A DNA stretch of 64,000 nucleotides from Anisus vortex. Its lineage: Eukaryota; Mollusca; Gastropoda; Planorbidae. The notes beneath the pieces are model-generated. The model was not told where the DNA came from and made no database searches. It was given only the letters and a program-made list of their open reading frames with translations. The position numbers were made by a program, and so were the translations under genes. The DNA is taken from assembly GCA_949126835.1 (NCBI GenBank), contig OX421500.1, positions 18,482,181 to 18,546,180 on the forward strand, in the 5' to 3' direction. Positions 33,495-44,339 of the stretch are shown piece after piece (the stretch's first letter is position 1; every line of letters begins with the position of its first letter).

Positions 33495-34067
33495 ATGAAA
33501 CTTGTAATCCTAGTCTTAGCCCTAGTTCTGGTAAGGGCACTAAAACTACCCAAACATGAAATTGTCCATAAGCAGATAATAATTAATCACCACAACATTA
33601 AAGATATTGACAACACTCATGCTTATATCCTCCTAAAAAAGATACCCCTAAACCATTTTAAACACAAAATTTGCAGGTACAGACAAAATCATTTAGTAGG
33701 CCTACTATTGTTGCTCTTGGCTGGCGATGTAGAATCCAACCCAGGCCCAGTCAAGACAGTTAGAGATAGATGTAACATTTGCAGTAAGTCATGCACAGCA
33801 AAACAACGAGCCATTCAATGTGACACCTGTGATGAATGGTACCATGCTGCATGCTTGCATATGAACACCCCAATTTATATAGCATTAGGAAATAAAGATG
33901 CCTCTTGGCACTGTGTACAGTGTGGGTGGCCACAATTTAGTTCAGGTCTGTTTAATTCTCATGACCTGGATACCACAAACCCTTACTGTGCCTTGACAAG
34001 CCCAGAAGTTAATAATTTAGACCTAAATAAACCCTTAGCTAGATCAACACCAATAAAAAAAAAATAA
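33495..34067 (+). CDS. LINE ORF1: 2A ribosome-skipping motif plus PHD finger
   Basis: 190 codons. A hydrophobic start (MKLVILVLALVLVRAL) leads to a leucine run and GDVESNPGP at residues 77-85, an exact 2A-type motif (DxExNPGP) at which the ribosome is expected to skip the Gly-Pro bond. A PHD-type C4HC3 finger follows at about residues 92-143: CNIC, CDTC, WYHAAC, WHCVQC. 2A-like sequences are established in APE-type LINEs of several invertebrates, and PHD fingers occur in ORF1 of CR1-like elements. The frame ends in an A-run (IKKK then TAA). The endonuclease reading is open in the +1 frame from the same run, so the original element was probably one polyprotein or used slippage here. Confidence 0.85.
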   Translation: MKLVILVLALVLVRALKLPKHEIVHKQIIINHHNIKDIDNTHAYILLKKIPLNHFKHKICRYRQNHLVGLLLLLLAGDVESNPGPVKTVRDRCNICSKSCTAKQRAIQCDTCDEWYHAACLHMNTPIYIALGNKDASWHCVQCGWPQFSSGLFNSHDLDTTNPYCALTSPEVNNLDLNKPLARSTPIKKK

Positions 34068-34074
34068 AAAGACA

Positions 34075-35301
34075 CTTTTTAACACTAAATCCCATAAAAC
34101 CCCAAATCAGCATCACCTCAAAACTCTTACAATAAATTTCCAAAGCATTAAAAATAAAAAAGCTGATTTGGAACTTTTAATAAATAATGAAGAACCAGAC
34201 ATAATTGCAGGTTCCGAAACATGGCTTAGCCCAGATATTTACAACACAGAGATATTCAATAATAATTATGAAATTTTTAGGAAAGATAGGTCAGACAGGC
34301 ATGGAGGAGTCTTACTAGCCATAAAATCTACCCTAATAGCTGAAGAAATTAAATTAGAACCTCAAAATAACATAGAGTCAGTATTTTGTAAAATAAGCAG
34401 ACCTAATTCCAAACCACTAATTGTAGGCAGTGTTTACAGACCACCAAACTCAACATCAGAGTACATGTCTGATCTGTGTAATCAGCTGACAAGTATTGAA
34501 ACTAAATATAAAAATGCTATAATTTGGATAATGGGGGACTTCAACCTCCCTGATATAAATTGGAATAGCTACTCTATAGTAAAGCACCAAAACACAAAAG
34601 AAATAAATGAAATGTTTATCAATACCATCCAAAATCTAAACTTAGACCAAATTAATAAAAAACCAACAAGAAACCATAATATACTAGATTTATTTTTAAC
34701 GAACAGACCAGGACTAGTATTAGATTATGAAATAATCCCTGGACTTTCAGATCATGATATTGTCAGAGTAAATAACAAAATAAAAATCCAAATTAGCAAG
34801 AAACCTAAAAGAATAATTTATCTCTGGAATAAATATAACACAACAGAACTACATCAAGCAGCAATAAAATTCCAAACCAATTTTCTTACTAAATACAATA
34901 TAGATAGTCCAGTTGAAGATATTTGGCAATTTATAAAAACCAACTTAAAAGCAATAATGGCTGACTCTGTGCCAACAAAACAAACATCAAATAAAATTAA
35001 CAAATGTTGGTTTAACACTAAACTAAAGAAACTTTGTAAACAAAAAGAAAATCTATTCAAAAAGTTTAAGGCAACTAATTCAATTAGACTACATAAAAAA
35101 TACCCAAAAATTAAACATTTAACTCAGAAACTAAGCAGACAGCTGCAGAATGAATATGTAAACAATGTAATTTCTAAAGATAATAATAAAAACTTATGGT
35201 CCTACATTAAATCAAGAAAAATGGACACTACAGGCATAGCTCCACTAAAAGACCAAACAACAAAACTTATAATGATAATGAAACTAAAGCTAATATCCTA
35301 A
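34075..35301 (+). pseudogene. LINE APE endonuclease
   Basis: The open frame covers the AP-endonuclease-like domain: TINFQSIKNKKADLE (first motif), AGSETWLS, GSVYRPPNS, IMGDFNLPDINW and GLSDHDIV (last catalytic motif). A linker to RT follows. Homology leaves this frame at about 35265 (one base missing) and comes back at about 35405 (one base extra), so translation would stop at 35301. The domain cuts target DNA to prime reverse transcription. Same strand and same element as the 2A/PHD ORF and the RT. Confidence 0.85.
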
Positions 35302-35394
35302 ACACACACTTTGCATCATCTTTTTCAAATCCAGGTGACAAAGAAATATTCATAAATTTAAACAAACTAGAAGAGATAGGAAATATAAATGTAG

Positions 35395-35833
35395 ATGAAA
35401 AAGGGCATTAAACAACTCCTAACCAACTTAAAAGTAAACAAAGCTTCTGGTCCAGATGAAATACCAGCAAGACTGCTTAAAGAACTAACTAATGAAATAT
35501 CTCCAATCTTTAAAATACTTTTTCAGGCCTCTCTAAACCAGGGCAAAGTGCCCAAGGATTGGAAATTAGCCAATGTAACCCCCCTTTTCAAAAAAGGAGA
35601 TAAATCTGACCCCGGAAATTATAGACCTGTTTCTCTAACAAGCATAACATGTAAATTACTTGAACATATAATATATAGTAGTATAGTAAATCATCTAGAC
35701 AAACTAAATGCACTGTGCCCACACCAACATGGCTTCAGGAAAAATAGATCATGTGAGACTCAATTGATAGGCTTAATAGATGACTTGTCTAAGGGATTAG
35801 ATAATAACAACCAAATTGATGCTATATTACTAG
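35395..35833 (+). pseudogene. LINE reverse transcriptase, N-terminal part
   Basis: RT palm/fingers motifs: KASGPDEIPARLLKEL, WKLANVTPLFKKGDKSDPG, NYRPVSLTS and HGFRKNRSCETQL. The reading is cut at AILL by the inserted LTR element. The catalytic motif A expected next (DFSKAFD type) is not present on either side of the insertion. Confidence 0.85.
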
Positions 35834-36021
35834 AATATTTCGTTAATTAGATTTAACACAAAAGATTAGTGTCCACTTCCTGTGTTTCTTTTATGCACGT
35901 TGTCTTCCTGTCCCTCACGATTGAAGGCTAGTCGTGTTGTTCAAGTAATTATTAAATAACTAGTCCTGTACAGCTTTTTGGTCTGGTGTGTTCATAAACA
36001 CTAACAAACCAATTCATTACA
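35834..36021 (+). mobile_element. 5' LTR of nested Ty3/gypsy-type element (5' truncated)
   Basis: 188 bp, matching 39445-39632 with four clustered differences. It lacks the first 37 bases present in the 3' LTR. It ends TTACA and is followed at once by the primer-binding site TGGTGTCAGAAGT (36022). Confidence 0.85.
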
Positions 36022-36037
36022 TGGTGTCAGAAGTATT

Positions 36038-39000
36038 ATGGCTAAATTCCACCCGCCAGAGCAATTCGACTTCAGTTCGCCTACGAAGTGGCCCGAGTGG
36101 AGAGAACGGTTCTTAAGATTCAGAATGGCCACTAAGCTAGGCAAGGAAGAAGGCTCAGTACAAGTAAGCAGCCTTATCTATGCAATGGGGGCAGATGCTG
36201 AAAAAATTTATTCTACGTTTACTTTCGAGGCTGGTCAATCCAGGCCTGAAGAAAACTTTGAATTAATACTAAGCAAATTCAATATTTACTTTACACCCAA
36301 ACGAAATATAATACATGAGAGAGCCAAATTTTACACCTGTAGCCAAAAGGAAGGCGAAAGTGTAGAACAATATATACGAACACTGTATGAATTAGCAGCC
36401 TATTGTGAGTTCTCTGATAAAAACGACAGTATCAGAGATCGACTCGTACTGGGACTCACAGATAGGGAGATCTCACAAAAACTGCAGCTGCAGAGAGACC
36501 TGACTTTGGATGCTGCTGTTGAAATAGCTAGGCACTATGAGATGGTGAAGGGACAATTGTTGGACCAGCGAGGTTTGTCAACGGACTCAGTCAGGTTTGG
36601 CGCTCCGCGTCGCCAGACTCATTCACAATCGATCGGTGGGAAGGGAGAAGGAAGTGCAAGGAGGGAAAGTACAGGAAATACTTTCGTCTCACATAAAGGA
36701 GAATCAGCCAACTTTGTTAAGAAATGTGGAAATTGTGGACAATCCCATTACAAGACAGCCTGTCCAGCAAAGGGCAAGTCGTGTCGCCACTGTGGTAAAT
36801 TAGGTCATTTCATCTCAGTGTGTCGTCAGCGAAAGCAACATCGTGACGTTCACAGTATTATGCATCATGACACAGTTACCCAGTCATACACATTTGACTC
36901 AATATTGTCAACAGTTGCAGAGCCACCATGGAGAGTGACAGTTAACATTCACAATCTACCAATTAACTTTAAAATTGACACAGGTGCTGATGTTAGTGTT
37001 ATTTCCAGAGCTACTTATAACAAGATAAGCCCTAGTCCTAAACTAACTCATTCTACTGCAACTCTGCGAAGTCCTGGTGGTTTCTTACAGAACTTGGGAG
37101 AATTTACTGCTCCAGCTACATTCCAGAACAAAAAGTTTCAAATTCGTCTTTTTGTTATTAATGAGGAGACTGACAGTCTTTTGGGTAGAGGCGTAGTTAA
37201 TGCCCTGGGTCTTGTGCAGAAAAATATCAATGAAATCGGAGCAGCAGTTCCTCTTGACTTATCTACACACATAAAGTGCACTCCGGTTACCATTAAAATT
37301 CGCAAAGATGCTGAGCCATACAGCTTACCTACAGCAAGGAGAGTGCCAATACCTCTTATTGACAAGGTCATGGTTGAACTACAACGGATGGAAAAAGCAG
37401 GCGTAATAGAACCTATTACCGAAGCAACAGATTGGTGTGCTCCAATGGTACCAGTCTTAAAGAAGAATGGATCAATTCGTATTTGTACAGACTTTAAGAA
37501 GCTCAATTCTGCAGTGAAGCGGGAACGCTATGTGCTTCCTGTATTAGATGATATACTACACAAGCTTCAAGGTGCAACAGTATTCTCAAAATTGGATGCA
37601 GCTTCCGGATTTAGGCAAATTCCTTTAGACAGTTCCACTGCAAAGCTGACTACCTTTATAACACCTTTTGGTCGATACTATTATAAAAGGCTACCATTTG
37701 GCATCACAAGTGCACCTGAGATTTTCCAGAGGGTGATGGAAAATATTCTGGAAAAAGAGCAAAACGTAATTTGCTATTTTGATGATGTTCTTGTCTTTAG
37801 TAAAACAGAGAAAGAACATGAAAAACACTTGTCAGCAGTTCTAAAAAGGCTGAATGAAGTGAATCTTAAACTAAACCAAGAAAAGTGTGAGTACAGAAAG
37901 AAGGAAATTGATTTCCTGGGCCATCGCATCAGTAAGGATGGTATAAGCCCAGATCCTATCAAGGTTTCTGCTATTATCGACATGCCAGAGCCACGAGATG
38001 TCGAGGAGTTACGTCGCCTACTTGGCATGGTAAACTTCATGGGCAGATACATTCCAAACATATCCACAATTCTTCGTCCTCTGACACAATTGTTGGAGAA
38101 GAAAAACCATTGGACATGGGGATCATCTCAAATAAATGCACTTACACAGGTAAAGAAAATGCTCACATCTACACCAACACTTGCATTCTTTGACATTTTA
38201 AGGCCATGTGTTGTAAGCGTTGATGCAAGTTCCTATGGAATTGGTGGAGTGCTTCTTCAAGAATGTGATGGTAAACTCAAACCTGTAGTTTTCTGCTCAC
38301 GTACTCTAACTCCAGCAGAAAAGAATTACGCGCAGATAGAAAAAGAACTTTTGGCAGCAGTATGGACTTGTGAAAAGCTTCAAAAGTACCTCATGGGACT
38401 ACCATCATTCACATTACAGACTGATCACAAGCCACTGATATCTTTGATCAATGTTCGAGACCTGCAAGACACACCAATACGTTGCCAGAGAATGCTTATA
38501 AGGCTCATGCGCTTTAATGTTCATGCTACTTACATACCAGGCGTACAACTTATCATTGCTGATACACTGTCGCGCAGCCCACAACAAGTAAACGTTGGGT
38601 TGGACAAAGAAGTGGATCGCCTCATACAGGATATTGACTCTCATATAGACTCAGTTCGAATGTCTTGGCCGGCGTCCGATGCGAAACTTTTACAGTTTGC
38701 AAGCGAATTAGAGAAAGACCCTATCATTAAAACTGCCATCAAGTACACTGAAAATGTTGATGTTCTAGCTTTAATGAACTACAGATCATCACCAACTACA
38801 GCCACAGGGTACAGTCCCGCTGAGTTAGTGATGGGTCGTAAAATCAGAACTATCCTACCAACATTGCCAGTCAATCTCTCTCCAAAAATCATAGAAAGAA
38901 AGTCTATTTTTGGAAAGGACGAAGGAAGGAAAAGGGCAAATCAGATCTACTATAACAGACGTCATGGTACTAGAAAGCTTCCACCTTTAGAGCCAGGTAC

Positions 39001-39391
39001 CAAGGTCTTACAGAAACTAGACCATGAGCGACAATGGACAAATCCAGCCACTGTAATCAGAAGCGTGGCTCCCAGATCATATCTAATCAAGACTTCTTTT
39101 GGGACTTTCCGTAGGAACAGAAAACACTTACGTCCAACATCAACATTTGTTCCTACCTCTATCGGTTCCCTACCTGACAAGGACGATGCCATAGTTACTG
39201 AACAACAGAACGGCATGCCTCAACCTCAGGGAGATCCAGGTTTTACCAACCCTCAAGAACCGGATAATAACACTACTGAAACCCACCTTGAACCCCAAGA
39301 GCAGGCGCATGGCCCACCCGTTGGCTCTACGGCTTTGACAACTCGGTCTGGACGTATCATTAATCCACCTGCCAGATATCGGAATGACTAA
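36038..39391 (+). CDS. Gypsy-type Gag-Pol polyprotein lacking integrase core
   Basis: A single open frame of 1117 codons starts 16 bp after the LTR. Order: Gag capsid-like region (residues 1-200; KWPEWRERFLRFR), two zinc knuckles (from residue 230; CGNCGQSHYKTAC, CRHCGKLGHFISVC), retropepsin (IDTGADVSVIS, D314), RT (FSKLDAASGFRQIPL; YFDD at 580-583), RNase H (VDASSYGIGG, D729; TDHKPL), then a short linker. At about residue 905 the frame passes from a pre-integrase sequence directly to LALMNYRSSPTTATGYSPAE, which normally lies after the integrase catalytic core. The HHCC finger and DDE core (roughly 300 residues) are missing without a frame break. The C-terminal integrase tail and a proline-rich end remain. 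Usual family length is nearer 1,350-1,450. It is a cut-and-rejoin deletion derivative; integration would need help in trans. Confidence 0.9.
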   Translation: MAKFHPPEQFDFSSPTKWPEWRERFLRFRMATKLGKEEGSVQVSSLIYAMGADAEKIYSTFTFEAGQSRPEENFELILSKFNIYFTPKRNIIHERAKFYTCSQKEGESVEQYIRTLYELAAYCEFSDKNDSIRDRLVLGLTDREISQKLQLQRDLTLDAAVEIARHYEMVKGQLLDQRGLSTDSVRFGAPRRQTHSQSIGGKGEGSARRESTGNTFVSHKGESANFVKKCGNCGQSHYKTACPAKGKSCRHCGKLGHFISVCRQRKQHRDVHSIMHHDTVTQSYTFDSILSTVAEPPWRVTVNIHNLPINFKIDTGADVSVISRATYNKISPSPKLTHSTATLRSPGGFLQNLGEFTAPATFQNKKFQIRLFVINEETDSLLGRGVVNALGLVQKNINEIGAAVPLDLSTHIKCTPVTIKIRKDAEPYSLPTARRVPIPLIDKVMVELQRMEKAGVIEPITEATDWCAPMVPVLKKNGSIRICTDFKKLNSAVKRERYVLPVLDDILHKLQGATVFSKLDAASGFRQIPLDSSTAKLTTFITPFGRYYYKRLPFGITSAPEIFQRVMENILEKEQNVICYFDDVLVFSKTEKEHEKHLSAVLKRLNEVNLKLNQEKCEYRKKEIDFLGHRISKDGISPDPIKVSAIIDMPEPRDVEELRRLLGMVNFMGRYIPNISTILRPLTQLLEKKNHWTWGSSQINALTQVKKMLTSTPTLAFFDILRPCVVSVDASSYGIGGVLLQECDGKLKPVVFCSRTLTPAEKNYAQIEKELLAAVWTCEKLQKYLMGLPSFTLQTDHKPLISLINVRDLQDTPIRCQRMLIRLMRFNVHATYIPGVQLIIADTLSRSPQQVNVGLDKEVDRLIQDIDSHIDSVRMSWPASDAKLLQFASELEKDPIIKTAIKYTENVDVLALMNYRSSPTTATGYSPAELVMGRKIRTILPTLPVNLSPKIIERKSIFGKDEGRKRANQIYYNRRHGTRKLPPLEPGTKVLQKLDHERQWTNPATVIRSVAPRSYLIKTSFGTFRRNRKHLRPTSTFVPTSIGSLPDKDDAIVTEQQNGMPQPQGDPGFTNPQEPDNNTTETHLEPQEQAHGPPVGSTALTTRSGRIINPPARYRND

Positions 39392-39395
39392 ACGT

Positions 39396-39407
39396 AAAAG
39401 GGGGAGA
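39396..39407 (+). promoter_or_regulatory. Polypurine tract of nested element
   Basis: AAAAGGGGGAGA sits immediately before the 3' LTR start TGTAGTGATAAC. Confidence 0.8.
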
Positions 39408-39632
39408 TGTAGTGATAACTTTGTGCATCGGTATTTGGACACTGAATATTTCGTTAATTAGATTTAACACAAAAGATTAGTGTCCACTTCCTGTGTTTCT
39501 TTTATGCACGTTGTCTTCCTGTCCCTCACGATTGAAGGCTAGTCGTGTTGTTCAAGTAATTATTAAATAACTAGTCCTGTACAGCTTTTTGGTCTGGTGT
39601 GTTCATTAACTATAGCAAACCAATTCATTACA
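39408..39632 (+). mobile_element. 3' LTR of nested gypsy-type element
   Basis: 225 bp, TGTAGTG to TTACA, complete. LINE sequence resumes right after it (CTAGTCTTCTTAAAAAACTT). Confidence 0.9.
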
Positions 39633-40742
39633 CTAGTCTTCTTAAAAAACTTAAATACTTTGGCATCTCTGGTCCCTTACATCAGTGGATTCAGGACTTT
39701 CTTATAGGCAGAGAACAAACAGTGATAATAAATGGCTCTAAGTCATCACCAATAACAGTAAACTCAGTAGTTCCACAAGGAACTGTTCTAGGGCCCCTAC
39801 TATTTCTAATTTACATTAATGATCTGCCAAATTGCATCAACACAGGCACAAAAGTAAGATTATTTGCTGATGATTGCATAATTTATAGAATAATAAAGAC
39901 AGGAAAAGATAGTGAACTTTTACAAAAAGACCTAGATGAACTACAAAAATGGGAATCAAACTGGAGTATGTCTTTTCACCCAGAAAAATGCCAACTAATA
40001 AGGGTATCCAAGAAAAAGAAACAAATAATAACAAACTACTTCATTCATGGTAAAGAACTAACTCAAACTAGCAATGCTAAGTATCTAGGAGTAATAATAA
40101 ATGATAAGTTATCTTGGAACCCTCACATTGATGAAGTAATTAAAAAATCAAACAAAACATTAGGATTCATAAAAAGGAACTTTTACAAATGTAATAAGAA
40201 TATAAAACTAAAATGCTATCTCACATTAGTTAGGCCTATACTAGAATATGCAGGATCTGTATGGGACCCATCAACTAAAGAAAACATTAAAAAATTAGAA
40301 CAAATTCAAAAAAGAGCTGCAAGGTTTATAACTAGTGAATATTCCCAATTGACAAGAGTAACACCATTAGTCAAATCACTAAACCTAGAAACACTAGAGG
40401 ACAGAAGGGCAAAGAGTAAAGTAGTAATAATACATAAGGCATTAAACTCTAATTTAGAAATACAATCCATTAACAATCTGTTGCAAAGCTCAGATAAACA
40501 TAAAGACAAAAACACCTTCCTTGTCCCTTATGCGAGAACAAATGCATATAAGTAGGCCTACTCTTTCTTCCCGAGTGGCATTCGGGCATGGAATGGGTTG
40601 CCTGAACAAACCAGGAAAACCAATAACCTAACATCATTTAAAACATTAATAAAAATGCAAGACTAGACTCGGACCACGGATGAGCGTAGGACGCAATAAT
40701 CTTCTTTATAGAAGGCGCGTCTGTAATGTATAAGATAAGATG
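39633..40742 (+). pseudogene. LINE reverse transcriptase, C-terminal part and 3' end
   Basis: Continuation of the RT after the nested element: LLKKLKYFGISGPLHQWIQD, VPQGTVLGPLLFLIYINDLP, the catalytic FADDCIIYR, AKYLGVIINDKLSWNPHIDE and the CR1-like C-terminus. A TAG at 40553 stops it. The stop lies within a 6-base GGCCTA insertion relative to the copy at 61.9-62.1 kb, which has no such insertion. Reading goes on (SFFPSGIRAWNGLP) to a second stop. The element ends in ATAAG repeats at about 40742, a terminus confirmed by the truncated copy near 62 kb. Confidence 0.88.
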
Positions 40743-40744
40743 TA

Positions 40745-41185
40745 AAAAAGCGGAAGGAAAATGCTTAGTAGATTGAAAGTTCGAGAAAATATGTTTGCCT
40801 TTTCGACAAAAATCTGTAAGTTATCTTATTTATAAATAAAAAATAAACTCTCACAGAATTATAAACAATATTTTAAATACACAATGTGAAGATTAAATCT
40901 CACTTAATAAACATACGATATACAAATAACAATCTATATAGTAAATATAATATTGAACTATATTATTCAACCCTTAGATTTTATTTCTTGAATTTTATTT
41001 ATCAAATTATATGCATAGTTTACGATTACGTAAGTAGTTTATTATTATTCTATTTTATTTTGCTAATTTAAATAAAATAAAGTTACTTTTGTAGAAAATG
41101 TATGTTTAACAGGAGTCGCAATATGAAAATATAGAGCTAACAAACACGTATATACCGTTTACTAAATTTTAAGGATATTTCAATA
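40745..41185. other. AT-rich non-coding segment
   Basis: No gene was recognised; it contains low-complexity hydrophobic frames only. Confidence 0.5.
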
Positions 41186-43131
41186 AGGGGACGTCCATTA
41201 ATTACGTAAACAAAATAGGGGGGTGGGTTGTCTGAAAAAGTTTGACAATTATTGACATGGGGGAGGGGGGAGTTAAAGAAAAGTAGACGTCGACAATGCT
41301 ACTTTCAATGAAAAAAAAATAATGATACAAATTTATTACAAAAATTCTACATTTGCTCTGTTCAACTTACATTGTTAGGCCTAACATGTAAAAACATGGT
41401 TTTACGTTAATACAAATATATCAATTATGGAAACTACAGTTGACATGTCATTTTTTTTTCATCTTGTTAGTTGGTAGATCTTTGTATGGGTAAAAATTAA
41501 TGCAATTGTTAGGAAGGCACAATTGTAGAAAACCTCACCTTCGCTGTCTAGCGTAGGGTGGACATTGTGTTTTAATTGGATAGTTTTGCATTAAACCCGC
41601 AATCAGAATAATTTTATTACAAGACCTGCAAAATGTTCAAGTGTGTATTGGTAAACTGAGCAAGAAACAGTTTTGTTAAAAAAACATATACATTCAGCTT
41701 GCATTTTTTTGGGCAACTTTAAAGCTCATGCAAGAGTCTTTAAAAAAAAAAAAGGATCATTCTTTTTTTTTTTACAAATGATCACCTGTTTATTAATTAT
41801 ATTCTTAACATGTTAATAATATTTTTGTTTAAATTTATTTGTCTGTATGCCTACAAAACAAAATATTACAAAAGCCTGACATTTTAAGGGTTTCGTGCTT
41901 TGCCTGCCGTACGGAAGACAAAAGTCTAAACAGGAGGACATGTCCTCATTTTGCCGGACGTATGGCAACCCTAGTCTAGCGAGTCATGGTGGCTGGAATA
42001 ACAAAAGAACACAAACACACCAGCAAACTGTCTGATGAGTACATTCGGAAACCCAGTTCTTTGCAGCTCAGTACATGATCTAAATTAGGAGCCAGAGACT
42101 GGAGTTCGTTATGTAAGAAACGTAAACGATAACTGGGATTGGCAATAGAACTAAAAACAATAGGCCCTCTCTGAGACTATAAATAATGTTTGCAAAGCAT
42201 TAAATAAAGTGTTTTGTGTGAATCTCTAACATTTTATTTTAAAATATTTCATTCAGAAAAATAGTTGAAGTACGTAATACTTAGCATATCTAAGAATACT
42301 TTATTTCCTTTTAACATCCCTAATTCTGATATATAGACTAATATATGTTTGCTGACTACGTAATAATAGGTGAAAGATCACAATTAGGTCGATTAGGCTA
42401 CATAGATCTATTTAGTAATTTGTACGTTTTAATTTCTAATTTTCTGTAAAAATTGTATGAGATAAAAATGTATTAGTATCAGTGGCGTCGCCAGGATTGC
42501 AAGGGGTGGGTTGCAAATATGGCAAGGTAGGAGAGGTAGGGGACCTGGAAGGCAACTACAGTGTGTATAATTTGTGTGTGTGGACAATAATGCAAGAAGG
42601 AATAGTGAACATATGGTTAAAATAGAAGGCTATAATTAACAACTGTTGCATAATTTCCCCCTATACTATTAACATTGTACCAAAAGCTCTTTAGTGAAAC
42701 GTAAAATTAGAAATGATTAAATATTTCTTTAAGAAGAACAATTATAGAAAACAAAAAGAAAAGAAATATTGTTAAAATCCTCGGATTGGAAAAACATGTG
42801 GGAACTTAGGGGCGATTGAGGAGGTAGAAACCATGTTACACCCCCTTCGTGGCTACGCTTATGAGAGTTATAGTCAATCAGAAATCTTTAAAACTGGTTT
42901 TAAAACGTATTACAATTAATTATAGTATAGACCTTTCCGTTTCAAATCTATTTTAAACATAAAAGCAAGCGTCTAAAATTTTGTTACTTGTAATGAGGGG
43001 GGGGGGGTAACAAATTGTTGACGTAATTATATAGGGGGGGGGGTCTCTGAAAGTTTGACAGTTGTTGACAAGGGGGAGGGGGGAGGTATAAATCGCCAAA
43101 AAATTGTTGACGTAATTATTGGACATCCCCT
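41186..43131. mobile_element. G-rich MITE ends, or a 1.95-kb TIR element
   Basis: AGGGGACGTCCATTAATTAC begins at 41186, and the reverse complement of the right end at 43131 is AGGGGATGTCCAATAATTAC, forming about 25-bp TIRs. Next to both ends the same G-rich block occurs in direct orientation (AGTTTGACAATTATTGACAT and GGGGGAGGGGGGA at about 41245-41272 and 43050-43085). Two reduced ~120-150-bp copies are therefore as likely as one large element. Between them are AT-rich sequence and another MITE. No coding was seen. Confidence 0.5.
42480..42861. mobile_element. Degenerate MITE with GTGGCGT.GCCA termini
   Basis: The left end is CAGTGGCGTCGCCAGGATTG and the reverse complement of the right end is TAAGCGTAGCCACGAAGGGG. 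The TIRs agree only partly and no clear target duplication is seen. Confidence 0.4.
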
Positions 43132-43402
43132 AATCCTTTTTTCATATAAACTTAAGGGCATTGTACATTGTACATACTAAATAGATGTAGTCAACAATGA
43201 TGAGTGTTATTTAATTAACTTGAAGCTGTCTTGGTCTTCAATCTAATCATTTGTTTCATAATGAACATTAAATGATACCTGTTTTCAAAACTTATAAAAA
43301 TGTCTCAAATAGTGATAACGCAAACATTATGACTAGTTTGGTTTGTTCTCGTGTGTAGTGAAAGGTAAACAAGTATGAGCCTAAACAAACAAGATCATCA
43401 TA

Positions 43403-44331
43403 CAGGGCCGGCTCATCCATGTAGGCGAACTAGGCGGCCGCCTAGGGCGCAATATCAAGGGGGGGGGCGCAAAATTGAGTATTTTTAAATTTGGGGATTT
43501 AAAAATATAAACTATATTAAAGTTAAGCACTTCTGCGCGCTACATAGGCAGATGAATTACTAGGTAATGAAAGGCGAAGTGTATTTTATTTAAGTTGTCT
43601 TAGAAAATAAGAAACTATGACTTAACACTACTTAGTTTGGCAACATTGCTGTAGGTAGCGGAGTGCAACCCCTCACTTACCCGGCCACACCCTTGGTGTA
43701 GCGCAGTACAATGTGTCAGGAAAGACTTGCGGGTCTGGCGACAATTTCTATTGAAAGTGAAATAGCAAAACAGTTAGACTCAAAAGCCCTCATACAAGAA
43801 TTTGCTAAGCAGAAAGCAAGAAAAGTACCATAAAGGTTTTAGTGTTTAGAAGTATAAAAAATGACTTTTGGACCGTAGTTAAAGAAAACTATAATCCAAT
43901 ATCAACCAATATCAAGTATTCTTTGTGTATTTTTTAAGTGTTATAAAAACAGAAAAAAAAATATCTGTAATCTAACAGTGAGTTTCGGTTTGTTATTAAG
44001 AAAGTTGTAAATAATGCAAATATAAAACCTATAAAGCCATATATTTTATGTAAAACTGTGTGTTATATGTAACTTTTCTAATAATAATTTAGATTTCTAA
44101 TTATTAATCTATAGTGCAAAACCATATGTTACTTTTCATTCAACTGTTTTATTTACATTTCACAGTCATCAATCAAAGGTTGTAAAAAAAAGTCTTTGTT
44201 GGGCTGTAACAATTATTAACAAAAATACATTTTCTAAGTTTTTTACCTGGTAGACCCCCGCCGATAGCACTTTAATGAGGGCGCAGATTTTGTTTTCGCC
44301 TAGGGCGCCAAAAACCCTAGAGCCGGCCCTG
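43403..44331. mobile_element. hAT element with CAGGGCCGGCTC termini
   Basis: Perfect 12-bp TIRs CAGGGCCGGCTC at 43403 and, inverted, ending at 44331. The flanks TCATCATA and CCATCATA form an 8-bp target duplication with one mismatch. A transposase remnant lies inside, which fixes the superfamily. Confidence 0.88.
43711..43833 (+). pseudogene. hAT transposase C-terminal (dimerisation) remnant
   Basis: A 40-codon stretch to TAA reads CQERLAGLATISIESEIAKQ, then DSKALIQEFAKQKARK. This is the C-terminal end of the hAT dimerisation region. The rest of the transposase is deleted in this 929-bp element. Confidence 0.75.
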
Positions 44332-44339
44332 CCATCATA

